NCBI GenBank assembly: GCA_030267965.1 | Contig: BRYA01000351.1 | Span: 32,873-96,872 of the forward strand | DNA length: 64,000 bases | DNA from: Triparma columacea | Lineage: Eukaryota > Sar > Bolidophyceae > Parmales > Triparmaceae | Direction: 5' to 3' | In this document: positions 9,958-20,966 of the stretch, in pieces | Numbering within the stretch: position 1 is the first letter of the stretch | How the letters are laid out: every line of letters begins with the position of its first letter | Program-made: the position numbers and the translations under genes | Notes under the pieces: generated by a model | The model's input: the letters and a program-made list of their open reading frames with translations, nothing else | The model's database searches: none | What the model was told of the DNA's origin: nothing

Positions 9958-10839
9958 ATGAGTGAGGAGGTAGCGACCAAAATGACCGAGATAATGGAGG
10001 AGGTGGTGTTGGAGGTCAGGAACTTCGCGGAGGAGTACGATGGGGAGTTGAGGAAGGTGAAGGAGATGGTGGAGATGATGAAGAGGACAGGCGAGGAGGA
10101 GGACAAGGATGAGGATAGGTACTATATGGTTGCTACGGCGCGTGAGCATCTCATTGTTGGTGACCGTGGCGTTAGGTAGATTGGAGAGACGGCATTTGAG
10201 TTTTGTACCAACGTGTGGAAAGTGACGGCACCATTCTTTGAAGAGGTTGGGTGGGATGCGCTTTACGAGTGTTAGAATTTTATTGAAGTCATCCTCCCCA
10301 GCGCCAATAGGGTGGGAAGGTCGGCCTTTGATTCTTGGAATATCTTGCGCAAAGTCGTACTCCCAAATGCAAGATCAATTGGTTCATAAGCGTTTAATGC
10401 TTGTCACGACCTCCGCCACATCACACTCCATCCCGACGTCGAGGTTGATATTATGACATTCTTCAGCCGCTTCTCGCTTGAGGTCCTCGCAGCTTCCACC
10501 AACTTCGAGATCGACACGGGGGATGTGGACGAATACGGTGAGAACGACCCCACCGTCGAAATGACTCGCTACCTCCACTAGAGACGTGACACGGACGCGC
10601 TGCTCCGGGAGCAGTTCTACACCATCGCGACCATGCTCAAGCTCTGTGTGATCGATAAGAAGAAGCCCTTGATTCCGCCGCGTGCCACCCCCAACGATCC
10701 GATCATGAAGTTCCTCGTAGAGTTTGGCGAGGGGGGCATAGCGCGGACCGTCCTGTCGTTCTTCGGGGAGAAGCTAGGGAAGGGTGGCATCCGCGGTGCT
10801 ACCAAGGCCAAGCTTCTTGCGGTCGTGCTGGAGTTTTGA
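9958..10839 (+). pseudogene. BspA-type leucine-rich-repeat protein, nonsense-disrupted
   Basis: One reading frame of 294 codons runs from ATG 9958 to TGA 10837 but is broken by four stops: TAG 10177, TAG 10273, TAA 10387, TAG 10579. There is no frameshift. Reading through shows BspA/LRR_5 repeats, for example IGETAFEFCTNVWKV, VGRSAFDSWNILRKVVLP and AFNACHDLRHITLHP, each with the family pattern of IG-x-x-AF, a Cys/Leu core and V-x-LP. An acidic N-terminal helix precedes the repeats and a non-repeat C-terminal part (NDPIMKFLVEFG...) follows. Such proteins are often large, recently expanded families in protists. Other genes in the window end in TAG or TAA, so stop-codon reassignment is not a reasonable explanation. 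I call it a pseudogene decayed by point mutations only. Confidence 0.75.
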
Positions 10840-10930
10840 ATCAGACTCAGTGACGCGTGTCCCCAAGTGCCTCTTGTAACTGATATCAAGATCCTCCTGC
10901 ATTCCAGGAAAGGATCCTCTTGAAGATTTC

Positions 10931-11038
10931 GAGGGAGGAGCACAACGAATGAAACGAGAAGTGCTGGGGCGTCAGGGTTGATGCAGAGGGGGCTATCATC
11001 GGGTAATTAACCACACAAACGCGTTCTGAATGAAAACA
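10931..11038. repeat. Diverged duplicate fragment, copy 1
   Basis: About 108 bp that recur at 11273-11381 with roughly 80% identity by eye, including the shared core GGGGCGTCAGGGTTGAT and ATTAACCACACAAAC/CTTAACCACACAAAC. In this copy the frame matching copy 2 has stops (NE*NEK, IIG*LTT). It lies 92 bp after the LRR pseudogene and is probably more debris of the same or a related gene. Confidence 0.7.
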
Positions 11039-11272
11039 CCCTTGTCCCCCCCTTTCACCCACCCCTTATAAACTGTCTTCTCCTTCGGCGCCCACTTGCT
11101 CTTCCCCCTAGCCACACTACTCAACACCCTCTTCTCCCCCCCTCTTTCCCGTCCCCCAATATCTCCTCCTTAGCAGCGCTCCCACCAACGCTACTCCCCC
11201 CCTTGAAGTCCAGCATCGCAGCAGTACTCAACCCAAAAGGACGCGAAGGTCGGGATGAAGGAGAAGATGCTG

Positions 11273-11381
11273 AGGGAGGAGAACAACGACAAGAACGAGG
11301 AGTTCTGGGGCGTCAGGGTTGATTCGGAGGGGGCAGTCATCGGGTACTTAACCACACAAACGAACGTTTTAATGAAAACAG
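11273..11381. repeat. Diverged duplicate fragment, copy 2
   Basis: Second copy of the fragment at 10931-11038. Here the plus-strand frame is open and reads NDKNEEFWGVRVDSEGAV then IGYLTTQT, ending at a TAA after PPINFL. No start codon or upstream domain makes it a convincing gene, so it is listed as a gene fragment. The rest of 10840-11501 is C-rich intergenic DNA with nothing else recognised. Confidence 0.65.
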
Positions 11382-11501
11382 CTAACCCTGACATCGACTT
11401 ACGCCCCCCCATTAACTTCCTCTAAATGAATCTCTATTTATATCTCGCTTATTCACCCCCCCCTAATATGCACGAAAACAAACAATTTTCTCTCGTCAAC
11501 G

Positions 11502-13498
11502 TCACAAGGAATTGTCCTCGTCCGCGTTGTTGATGAGCTCCATGTAGTACTGAACGATCCTACTCATCCCGTCCACGCTCAGCCTCTCGTCCAGGCCATG
11601 GAACATGCTCAAGTCTTTTATGTTGAGCTCGACCGGGGAGAACCTGTAGATGCTGTCACTCAGGTCCCAGTACCACCGGGTGTCGGTGTTCCCGATCATG
11701 ATGGAGCAGGTGGTTGGGTTGCTGAAGACGGAGCTGACGGACTTCTCGATCCAGCTGAATTGGGCGTTGGTTATGCTACTGACGGGGCTGGGGGGGACGA
11801 GCATGTCGTAGGCTTTGATTTTGACCCTCGGGTCGTTTATGATGGTCCTGTCCCTCTCGATTACGCTCTCGATACTCTCGTCCGGGTGGATCCTGTGGTT
11901 CACATAAGCCTTCACCTCGTACGGCAGGACGTTGGTCTTCGTCCCGCCCTTAATAACGGTAGTCGCCGTGGTGGTGCGTAGCATGGCGGCCGCGGCGTTG
12001 CTAGCGCCGAGGAGGAGCCTCTTCATCAAGGGGGCAAATAGCCAGAGGTTGCTTGTTATCACCTTCATGGCGGGGGAGAAATAAGGGCGCACGAGGAGGA
12101 GCTGCTGGTACACGCCGGCGGACGAGGCGGAGAAGTGTGCAGGGAACTGGTTGTTCTCGAGCTTGTTAACAGCGTCGGCGATAATGCTGATGCTGTGAGG
12201 AGCGTAGCGGAGAAGAAGGAGCGATGACATGGAGAATTAGTTTCATTAGTCTTGAAAGCGAAGCCAACTCGGCCACTATCGCACCGTGCTGTCGTCCCTC
12301 ACCAACCTCACCTGTTTTGCTCCTTTATCGGGGGCATGCTCGAGTGCCCCCCTTCAGCTTCAATCTTTATTTCAATCGTTACCGCCCCTTTCTCCGAGTT
12401 CGCCACCAACGCCACTGGGCCCTTGATCCCAGGCAGCGCCCCCTCGACCATCATCGGACCCTCGTCGAAGATGGCCGCCAGACCGTTGGGGCCAATCTTC
12501 TCTACAGACTTCATGTGCTCGGCGATGAACGCGGCGCCCTGAGTCCCGCTGATCTCCTCGTCATGGCCCATGGCCAGGTACACCGTCCTCCTAGGTTGGA
12601 AGCCCGCCCCAAGGAGTTCCTCGACAGCTGCGAGCTGGCCGACGACGTTGTGCTTGTTGTCGATGGCCCCGCGGCCCCAGATTACGCCGTCAACAATCTT
12701 TCCGGCGAAGGGGGGATGAGACCAGGTGCCGGGGGCGGGAACGACGTCGAGATGGGCGCAGAGCATGATAGGGGAGAGGGAGGGGTCGGAACCGGACCAC
12801 TTGTAGACCAGGGAGTGCGAGTTCACGACGGCAAGGGACAGCTTAGAGTGGACATTGGGGAATGAGGAAGCAAGGAGGGAACGGAGCTTGGAGAGCTGGG
12901 AGTAGTCGGTCTTTTCATCTGAGGTTGAGTCATGGGAAATTGTAGGGATCTTCAAGCACTCGGCCAGGACCTCTCCATACTTGTCGAATTTGGAGAACTT
13001 GGCCGGTGGCCTAGTATGGTCCACCTTCCTCGGAGGGCACGTCAGTGTGTTGAACGCAAGAACTGGAACGATCGCAATGAGCGTATACATTACAATTGTT
13101 CTAGCCGCAGTCAGCACCAACAGCGCTTGGGAGAGAAGAGGGTTCGAGGCTTCTGCTGGGCTGGGGGCGGCAGAGACCACACAGGATAGGCACAGGAATG
13201 TCGCGAGGGAAATCACAAAGTTGTACTGGTTAATCGTGCGAGCTTTCTTCACTAAAGACGTGTTACAATCTTCGTTCATGGCGCAGGCGAAGCAAGCGTG
13301 TTTCGAGCCGTATGGTGAGTCACAGAAAGCATACTTTTTCTTTCGACGCCTTCGAAGCCTTGAGAGTTTCTGGATATTTAATGTTGAAGGTGATGGAGAC
13401 GAAAGGTCATCAGAGCAAGGGCCACATAGCAGCAAATCCGACATAATTATTGAGTCGTTATTCAGTTGTTGGGACATTTGAGAGAAAATCAAGTTCAC
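11502..13498 (-). CDS. M20-family metallopeptidase (PM20D1/CPS1-like), membrane anchored
   Basis: Two exons, 13498-12312 and 12192-11502, joined by a 119-bp intron in phase 2 (625 residues). The M20 dinuclear-zinc site is complete: HLD at 249-251, D280 in GRGAID, EE at 314-315 in GHDEEIS, then EGGHSSMPP, GNTDTRWY and a late FHGLDER histidine. Order and spacing match the PM20D1/carboxypeptidase S branch, which hydrolyses peptides or condenses/hydrolyses N-acyl amino acids. Two hydrophobic segments near residues 91-110 and 124-150 suggest an ER or vacuolar membrane anchor. The first 80 residues are Cys- and basic-rich and unlike the family, so the start could lie at a later ATG (13477). It diverges from the CRAL-TRIO gene across 103 bp. 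Confidence 0.88.
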
Positions 13499-13601
13499 TC
13501 AGTTTTTTCTCCTAATTTTATCTTTCCCTCCACAAGTCAGCGCTGCATTTTCACCTCATTCACCATCCAATCACCCCAACTCCGCCACCTTTAACGCCAA
13601 C

Positions 13602-14396
13602 ATGGTCCTTCGCAACCCCAAAAGGATTCCTCCTCTTATGGCTGGTGTTGCCGCAGTAGGACTTGCCACTTTCTACCTCTATCAACAATCAGACTCTTCT
13701 ATCTCCAGTCAGACGGATGGTCGTGTGCACGCTCTATCTCACCCTATATTTCGCGAGCCTGCGTACCACTTCGACATAATCAAAAAATATTACCCAGGCT
13801 ATGTTGCAGGGAGAGGAAGGAAGAATGAGCTAGTGTACTACGAGGAGTGCGGTAAGATAGACCACGACGCGCTACTAAAGAACGGCGTGACTCTCCCCAT
13901 TCTTCTCCAGCATTACGTAATGACGACAATCGCATCATTCGAGCTGGAGGCGAAGGAGGGGCAAAGAATGATCACTGTGTTTGACGTGAAGGGGACGGGG
14001 CTCCACTTCCTTCAGGGGGGAAAGGTCGAGTTCATGAAGGCTGCGAGCAAGATTATGCAAATGGAATACAGCAAAAAGTATGATTACAGGTTCGCGGAAA
14101 AGAATCAAGTGGTAATCATGGTCAACGTTGCGGGATTTTTGACCGCTGGTTGGCGCTTCGTGAGCAAACTCCTTTCTCGGAATACCGTGGAGAAGACAAT
14201 TATCCTCTCCGAGGCAGATACGTACGAGGGGCTATTGAAATGGATTGACCATGATAACATACCGAAACGATATGGTGGGGGCATGGGAGGGGAGGGGATG
14301 AAGGACTGTCGGTTCACAAGCGTGGACGAGATTAAATTGAGGGACTTTGTGATGGAGCAAGGCGACAATAGAGAGCGGCAGAAGCGGCCAGTCTAG
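13602..14396 (+). CDS. CRAL-TRIO (SEC14-like) lipid-binding protein
   Basis: Single exon, 264 residues. The central region matches the CRAL-TRIO lipid-binding fold: a QRMITVFDVKGTGL strand, helix KFMKAASKIMQ-like segment, YDYRFAEKNQVVIMVNVAGF (the YPERL equivalent is degenerate), FVSKLLSRNTVEKTIIL and the IPKRYGGGMGG loop, close to the family's IP-x-x-YGG. The N-terminus has a short hydrophobic stretch (MAGVAAVGLATFYLY) that could be a signal anchor, and the usual CRAL-TRIO N-terminal helical domain is missing or very short. Likely role is phospholipid or small-lipid transfer. The ATG at 13602 is the only good start. It ends 43 bp from the convergent membrane-protein gene. Confidence 0.82.
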   Translation: MVLRNPKRIPPLMAGVAAVGLATFYLYQQSDSSISSQTDGRVHALSHPIFREPAYHFDIIKKYYPGYVAGRGRKNELVYYEECGKIDHDALLKNGVTLPILLQHYVMTTIASFELEAKEGQRMITVFDVKGTGLHFLQGGKVEFMKAASKIMQMEYSKKYDYRFAEKNQVVIMVNVAGFLTAGWRFVSKLLSRNTVEKTIILSEADTYEGLLKWIDHDNIPKRYGGGMGGEGMKDCRFTSVDEIKLRDFVMEQGDNRERQKRPV

Positions 14397-14438
14397 GACA
14401 AAGTGTGTAAAAACTGTTTTCTCAATCCAACTACTGCC

Positions 14439-17400
14439 TTAAATCACTGCAACATTATCGATGCTCGTCATCTCCAGCCCCTCTGAGTGAACACTGCCAA
14501 CCTCGTCCTGAGAAGAGGCCTCCTGCGATTCTTCCTCTCCTTTCCCCCCCCCCCCATCGTTCTCCTCCACCACCCTGCAACAACACACAACCAATAACCC
14601 CACAAACCCCACAAACACGCCCACTACGCACCCTATTAGTTCCTCCGCCGTGATCCCTACCAGTGGCAGCACTGGCCTCACTGTCATCTTACAGTCCCCG
14701 TCTCCTCCCTCCTCCCCTGTTTCAGGGTTCGCATCCAGCCACCCCCTGCACGCCCCATCTTGCCCGTACGGCCCTCCTTCTCCTCCGCTCGCCACTGCTA
14801 CCTCCACACATATCTTGACGAGCTGGCCTCCCGGAATGTTGACGTTGACGAGCGGCCAATCCCCCGTACCCCCCTCTCCCTCAACCCCTCCCTCTACCGT
14901 GAACTCCCCCTCGCTTCCCTCCACGACCTGGCCCGAGCCGCAAATCCCATCCTCCCCCTCCTCTCCCCCCTCGATCTTCACGACCTTGTAGCTGTACCGA
15001 GCCCCCCCCCCCAGCAGCCTCTTCAGCCTCATCCCCACCACCCTCCCCTCTTCTCTGAAGCTGAACGCCGCCGCCTCGAACCGGTCTACCCTGTTGACTG
15101 TGACCGCGACTGCAAAGTCCTTCCCACCCTCGCACTTCCACCCCACCGCCTGCACGGTAGCGTACGATGGTGAGCTAACATCGCCAGTGACCACCTTGTA
15201 AAGAAGGTCCGCCTCCCCGCTAATGGCGGGGAACTCGGACTTTGGGTGCTTCTGCTTCGCCGCGTACTTGTACCACTTGAAGGCACGGTCGGTGAACCTG
15301 ACCTCCGAGGTGAGCGCAGCCTTGTTCCACGCGAACGCATTCCCGATATTCTCCAGGGCCCCCTGAACGCTTGACCAACTTCCGTCCCCGAAGCCGTAGT
15401 TGCTATTGAGAAGGAACTTTGTGTAGGTGTCGCGGGACGTCAAGGCGTCATCGAAGTCCGGGGACCCGTCGGTTAGGAACTTCCACTTTACGAGCCCATC
15501 CATGACGCTTTTGAGATTCCTGCCTCTCACCCAATCGTCGCTCCCCTCGGATCCGAGGTCCGAGGACCCGTCCCAATCCTTTTGCTCTTCCTTCAGCTTG
15601 TCATTGAGCTTGATAGCATTGAGGAGGCTGCGGAGTCCTCCGCACCATTTCGTCTTAAAGGCCACAAGGGCCATGGTCTCGCTCAAGGGCTTTATGGCGG
15701 ACGGCCACGTGAACGCGTCCCTGTGGTGCTCACAGACCTTCCCAAACCGCTTTGTCTCGAGACAGACGTACTTGCATCCGGGATTTTGCCAGCCGCCGGT
15801 GATGGGCCCCCCGGGGGATGACGAGGGGTACCTGAGGGCAGAAGGGATCACGTGCATGGGCTTTCCGCACCCCGAGGTCGAGGCGGACAAGATCCAGTTG
15901 GACATCCAGTCCTTCATCCTCTCTGAAAACTCGCCACTCCCGTCGGCCAGCCGACCATATTGCCAGCTTAGCAGAACTGGCTGAATGGATCTGACGTTAA
16001 GAGCGACGTCGCACTTCATCCTGGCATCCTGGCTGACCTCAGTGCTGCTGAAGAAGGTCGATTTGAACATTATGCCCCCGACATCATTCGTACCCGTCCA
16101 TTTGTCGAGGAAGAGGTTCCTGATCTTATCCACATTGGAGTATAGGGGGTCGGTAGATGCCGCGCCCCCAATGTCCTTCAGCAGGATGGGCATTATGGAA
16201 TCGCTGCTTTCCTCCGCGCTATGCTCTACATCGTGAAGCTCATCAACAAAACCGCCTTGCATGCGATCCTGCGACAAGCGTACATGAGTTAGCGCGTATA
16301 CGTGAATTATCGGCCCGGCTGCTGTTTCAGATTTTTACCAATTCTCACCATGCTAAAAATGTATTGAGCTAATTTCTTTGTGGCGTTGAAAGTCTCGTCG
16401 TCTTCAAATCCCGTAATCAAGAGCTTCAGTTGTCGCCACAATTCAACGTCGTCGTTTGTACCTCCTCCATACTCCCCGTTCTCAAGCTGCCTCTCCCGAA
16501 CCCAGAAGTTGGCTACGTCACGAAGTTTTGCCGAAGCCTTCACTTGCTCGGAGGCCCAAAGCGGCGCCCCAGGAACCGTGACCTCAGAATCTGGCCACTC
16601 TATACCCTTCCCCAAGTACATCCCCATGATCCCATCTTCACCAAAATGCTTCGCAGCGCACTCCAAGTAATGCTTCGCCTCCTTATGCATTTCACCCGCA
16701 AGAATATTGTTCTCCAAAACCGCGTGAGCCACCATTCTCCCACGGTAGTAGCACCAGAGCGGATAGATTATGCTGTCGGTGCTCAACTTCTCGGGGTAAA
16801 CCTCTCCCTGCGGCGAGCGAAGCGAGTCGCGAAGAGAGGGTCTTGTGTTAATGGATATGGGGGTGTTGCCTCCGCCTTGCCCTTTCTTACCATTACGAAC
16901 ATACTAATTTTCGTGGGCCATACCTTGAGGGTGGATAAACGGGTGCGGTGAGCTTGTAAGGAACAAATTGAGCTTCGCATGCTATTTACGACCAGTTCCA
17001 AGAAGTTGCCAAGAAGGCCCCCTTGTACCCAACAATCCAGCCATCTGCTGTGTTCTTCAACCACTGATCTCCACAAAGAAAATGTTTGCGAAGGCCTCGA
17101 AGCACCACTTTCTCGTCACATTATCCCCCCCCCCCCCCTTGCCTCACTTACCTTGTCCCAAAAGTAACCAGCCTGCGTTCCATAGTGTCAGCCGTTGCGA
17201 AGGGCGAAAGCGTATTGTGTTAGGGCTGTGTAATGCGCCGCTTTATCGTCCTTGTCACAGTTCTTGTTGTTGTTTTTATTGTTGTTTGTTCCGCTCTTTC
17301 TTTCTCTGTTCTCTTCTTACCAAGTACCCCGTCTCCGACAGCTTCTCCAGAGACTTAATACGCATCTCCTCCACGTACGGCTCGTCGTCAGGGTAGGCGT

Positions 17401-17680
17401 ATCTGTGAACAGTAGATAGCAACTTTTCGAGATCCTCAATGTCTTTCCCCGTTTCCTTCAGCGCTACAAGATAGCCATGCCGTTCCACCTCATCGTCTGT
17501 CTTCCCGGCCAAAAGAATCAACTGGTGTGCACTGTCGGAGGGGTTGAGAAAGATACTAGGACAGCTGGGGATAGCGAAGGTGTATTCCCAAAGAATCCAA
17601 ATAATCAAGACCGGGAGAATCGTAAATGATAGAAAAACGGCTGCACAAGTGTAAGGTCTCTTTGCCCTATAACTTCGCAT
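14439..17680 (-). CDS. Large membrane protein of unknown function, two hydrophobic segments
   Basis: Five exons with agreeing phases: 17680-17321, 17173-17152 (22 nt), 17063-16924, 16807-16349, 16268-14439; 936 residues. A signal anchor lies near residues 17-40 (AAVFLSFTILPVLIIWIL) and a second membrane span near the C-terminus (LIGCVVGVFVGFVGLLVVCC), followed by an acidic cytoplasmic-type tail. The part between is helical and Trp/Tyr-rich (IIYPLWCYYRGRMVAHAV, FWVRERQLENGEYGGG). That reminds me of alpha/alpha-barrel carbohydrate enzymes, but I recognise no catalytic motif and assign no function. A cysteine pattern such as GCKYVCLETKRFGKVC suggests a lumenal or extracellular location. The start is the ATG at 17680; only a TTG lies upstream. 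The first codon is 59 bp from the divergent AFG2-like gene. Confidence 0.7.
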
Positions 17681-17739
17681 CGTTAGGCTACACCCCCAAA
17701 AAAAACCAGAACAGAAAAATCCCAACCCAAATTTGTCTC

Positions 17740-19799
17740 ATGTCAACAAGAACAAGAAAAGAGGCTCGAAAAAAAGCTCGCCGAGCTGCAGCGGCAGCAG
17801 AAGAGGCTGCTACTACGTCTGTAGAGTCGTCGGTCCGTGATGAAGTAGACGATTTGACTCAAAAGTCCAACAATAGCGATGGCGATTTGGAAGAAAAGCT
17901 GCAATCATTGACGTTACAGGAATCCTCTCCGCCGCTTCTCCCGCCAGTGAGCTATCCATGTGTACTTCAGACTGTGCGTATAAAGACAACTCCCAAAATA
18001 TCGCTTAATGCTTACACCACAGTGGTTATCAGGTCCGCCCTCATGAAGAATCACTCCACTGCAACAATAGGAGGCGGGAGAGTTACGTTGGAGGTAGTTG
18101 GGGGGCTGGGTGGTGGTAGTGTGGGGGTTAAGACTGCAATCAAGCTTTGTGATGACGAATCTCTGGCCCTTGAAGGGGGGGGCAACAACAAGACTGCCAG
18201 GAAAGAGCTTGACAGGGTGGTGCAGTGGAGGCTCGACGAGGTAAGAAAGATTCTTCCTTCGAGCATGATGATCCATGGTCTTCCGGGATCCGGTAAGACC
18301 CACCTTTTGTCAGCTTGCGAGTCTCTTTTTCCAGACCGCCGGGTGGTGAGATGTAGAGGGTCGGATTTTGTGTCCCAGGTTGTGGGGGAGGGAGAGAGGA
18401 GGGTTCGGGAGGTTTTTGGTGGGGAAAATAAGCTAATATTGATTGATGACGTGGGCGTAGTCGCAGCGAATAGGAAGAACAATGAGTGGGGAAGCATTTG
18501 CTCTGAGATACTAAGTGCCATTGACGGTTATGAGAGTGAGGATGCAGTTGAGGGTGCTAGTCGGGCCGATAAAAGGAACATCGTGATTGGAACTTGCGTG
18601 TCTTTGAAGGATCTGGATCCTGCCATGACTCGTGCTGGGCGCTTGTCGGGGCTTGTTGAGTGCAAGTGGGGGGACGCCGAGAGGTGGGAGTGCCTGGTTG
18701 CCGTTCTGAAAGAGTACGGGATAACTGTCGAGGGGATGGAGAAGGAGGAATACAGGGAGCACATTAGAAGGGGGGTGGCCGGCTGGGTGGGCGCCGATGT
18801 TGTAGGTGCGGTAAAGATGGTGAAGAGGGAGGAGGTCGATTTGGAGGAAAGGGGGGGGGTTATAGAGGGTGATCGATTCATGTCCTACGTAAAGGACACG
18901 TCGCCCACCACCATGAGGTCGGAGACTGTCGAGGTTGAGAAAATAAGCTGGGATGATATCGGTGGGATGTCTGGCGTCAAGACAAAAATCCGGCGGATGG
19001 TTACCGGCAGGGTTGAGGTGAGACGAGGGGAAGAGGTATACCTCTCCTCAACTACTGGTAGAATTCTTACCCACTCATCGCATCGCAGAATCGCGCCCTG
19101 TATGAGAAGTACGGAGTCAGAGAGACGAGGGGTGTTCTTATGTACGGCCCGCCTGGGTGTTCCAAGACGCTGATTGCAAAAGCTCTTGCCACTGAGTGTG
19201 GGGGGGGCTTCCTCCTCGTAAAGGGGCCCGAAGTGCTTGGAAAGTACTTGGGCGAGTCTGAGAATAGGATCAAGGAAATCTTCGACATTGCCAGGAAGGC
19301 TGGGAACTGCGTGATTTTCTTCGATGAGTTTGACAGCATCGCTAGCAGAAGGGCAGGAGGAGGCGGTGGCACCGATAGGGTCCTTTCGCAACTCCTTGCC
19401 GAAGTCGATGGGTGCGGGACTCACCCTGGGGTGGTGGTTGTGGGCGCAACCAATCGGCCTGACCTCATTGACGAAGCCATGACAAGGCCAGGAAGAATTG
19501 ATGGTATGGTGTATGTGCCACCCCCGGATGAGGAGAGTAGGAAGTGCATTCTTGAGCTCGAAATGAGGGGAGTTCCGGCCGAGCGAAACGTGAACTTCGA
19601 CGTCTTGGCCAAGCTCACCGAGGGAATGAGCGGCGCGGAGGTTGTGGGGGTTGTCAGGGAGGGCAAGCTGAGGGCAATTGAGGTCGGAAGGGACGCAGTT
19701 GGGATGCAAGACCTTGTGCGGGGAGCAGAGGAAACCCAGAGGGCCATCACAGAGGACATGCTAGACTTCTACGGTAAATTCGAAAGCCGGGAAGGTTAG
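17740..19799 (+). CDS. AFG2/SPATA5-like type II AAA+ ATPase
   Basis: Two exons, 17740-19017 and 19089-19799, 71-bp intron in phase 0, 662 residues. Two AAA modules are visible. Module 1 has Walker A GLPGSGKT (180-187) but a weak Walker B (LILIDDVGVV) and a diverged second region of homology. Module 2 has GPPGCSKT (446-453), CVIFFDEFDSIA and GATNRPDLIDEAMTRPGR. The Ser in GPPGCSKT is characteristic of AFG2/SPATA5, which releases a maturation factor from pre-60S ribosomal particles; CDC48 has Gly there. The protein is shorter than typical AFG2 (about 780-890 residues) and the N-domain is reduced. The start is the ATG at 17740; in-frame sequence upstream of it overlaps the divergent gene's first exon. 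Confidence 0.82.
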
Positions 19800-19821
19800 T
19801 TTACAAAACAATTATCATTTT

Positions 19822-20823
19822 CTAGTATCTACCGAGGTCGTTCATCCACGTGTCGAAGTCAGCTTCTACAGATTTGAGCGTGTTCTTATTTCTTATTGGG
19901 TTCGGGTTGAGCGGTTCTATGTAATCAACGTTTGCCATTATGTCCTTGACCTCCTGCGATGTGCACAATTTCTTGTTGAGGGCAAGCTTTATCGTGCTGA
20001 GGTCCCCTTGCCCCTGGCGCATAGCAAGTGGCATCGACTCCCTCCTCTTCCTTTCCCTTTCCAAAGCTTTCTCGTCTAACCTCTCCTTCAGCGAACCCGA
20101 CGTCCCCTCGAGGGATTTTATCTTGTGATTTACCTCCTCCGCCTCCCTCTGGAGTTCGTTGATCATCCCCCGAAGCTCATCCTTGGTCGCCAAAAACTTG
20201 TTGATCGACTGCGGCTTTGGCTTCCTGCTGCGAGAGTTGAGGCAGTAATCTGCGCCAATTGGTCCACCGTACTTCTTCTGAATGCTCAGGGGAACGCGTT
20301 TTTTGAAATCTTCGGAAGTGAAACTCCCGTACCCCTGAGAGTCCAGCTTGTTCGGCTTATATCTGAATCCACCCCCCAACACAGACCCCATTCCTGTCTT
20401 TGCTCCCTTCCAGTGAGTCATGGACTTTTTAACCGCCCCCTTCCTGCCAACGATCGGTCCTGCCCTACCGTCTACGACGGACTTCATGTCAGAGTACTCC
20501 TTGGAAAGTCTCTCCTCCAGATGCTCCATGTTAAGAGGGTGTCCATGGAAGGCACTTGGAAATGTGAAAGAGGAGCGCATCGCCCCAGTAGGATTTATTG
20601 CGGGTGGTGGGCGAAGCATTGCCTTATTTGATCTTTCGATATGTTGAGTCAAATATTCCGAGCTAGGGGCACCTGTGAAGGAATCAGTTGCGAGGGGAGT
20701 CAAGTCAGTTGAGGGAAAGGAGGTGTGGAAATTGGACCGTAGCGAATTCACGCGATGTTTGGTTGCGCTCTTTTACTCACCAATGACCTTCTCCGGCTTT
20801 CTTTGGACTTTTTCGCGAGGCAT
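19822..20823 (-). CDS. Coiled-coil protein of unknown function
   Basis: Two exons, 20823-20781 (MPREKVQRKPEKVI) and 20672-19822, 297 residues. The splice in phase 1 (CATTG/GTGAGT ... TTCACAG/GTGCC) is supported because it supplies the only upstream ATG. Features: a basic, Gly/Lys-rich middle (residues about 80-160), a predicted coiled coil near 185-240 (LRGMINELQREAEEVNHKI), and an acidic C-terminal end. I do not recognise a family. It runs convergent to the AFG2-like gene with 22 bp between stop codons and diverges from the Rab gene across 143 bp. Confidence 0.7.
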
Positions 20824-20966
20824 CCTGGAGCACAATTTTGCGCCTCTCACCAAAAAGGGAGTGTGGTCGATGGTCGATGATTCTTGGAATGATGAAGATG
20901 GGCTTGTCCGCCGAAGCCCCAAAGGTTTCCCAGTGCTGCTGGTCACAACGACTTTTTCGAAAGAAG

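Noticed and set aside
9958..10839. Stop-codon reassignment (TAG/TAA as sense) to rescue the LRR gene
   Set aside because: Clearly intact genes nearby end in TAG (4163-4165, 19797-19799) or TAA, so the standard code applies.
12224..12865. 213-codon plus-strand frame
   Set aside because: Antisense to the M20 peptidase exon and across its intron; the peptidase motifs on the other strand are unambiguous.
16982..17028. A 47-bp intron splitting the third exon of the large membrane-protein gene
   Set aside because: Recounting exon 2 gave 22 nt, not 21; with the corrected phase, 17063-16924 reads through as one exon and no extra intron is needed.
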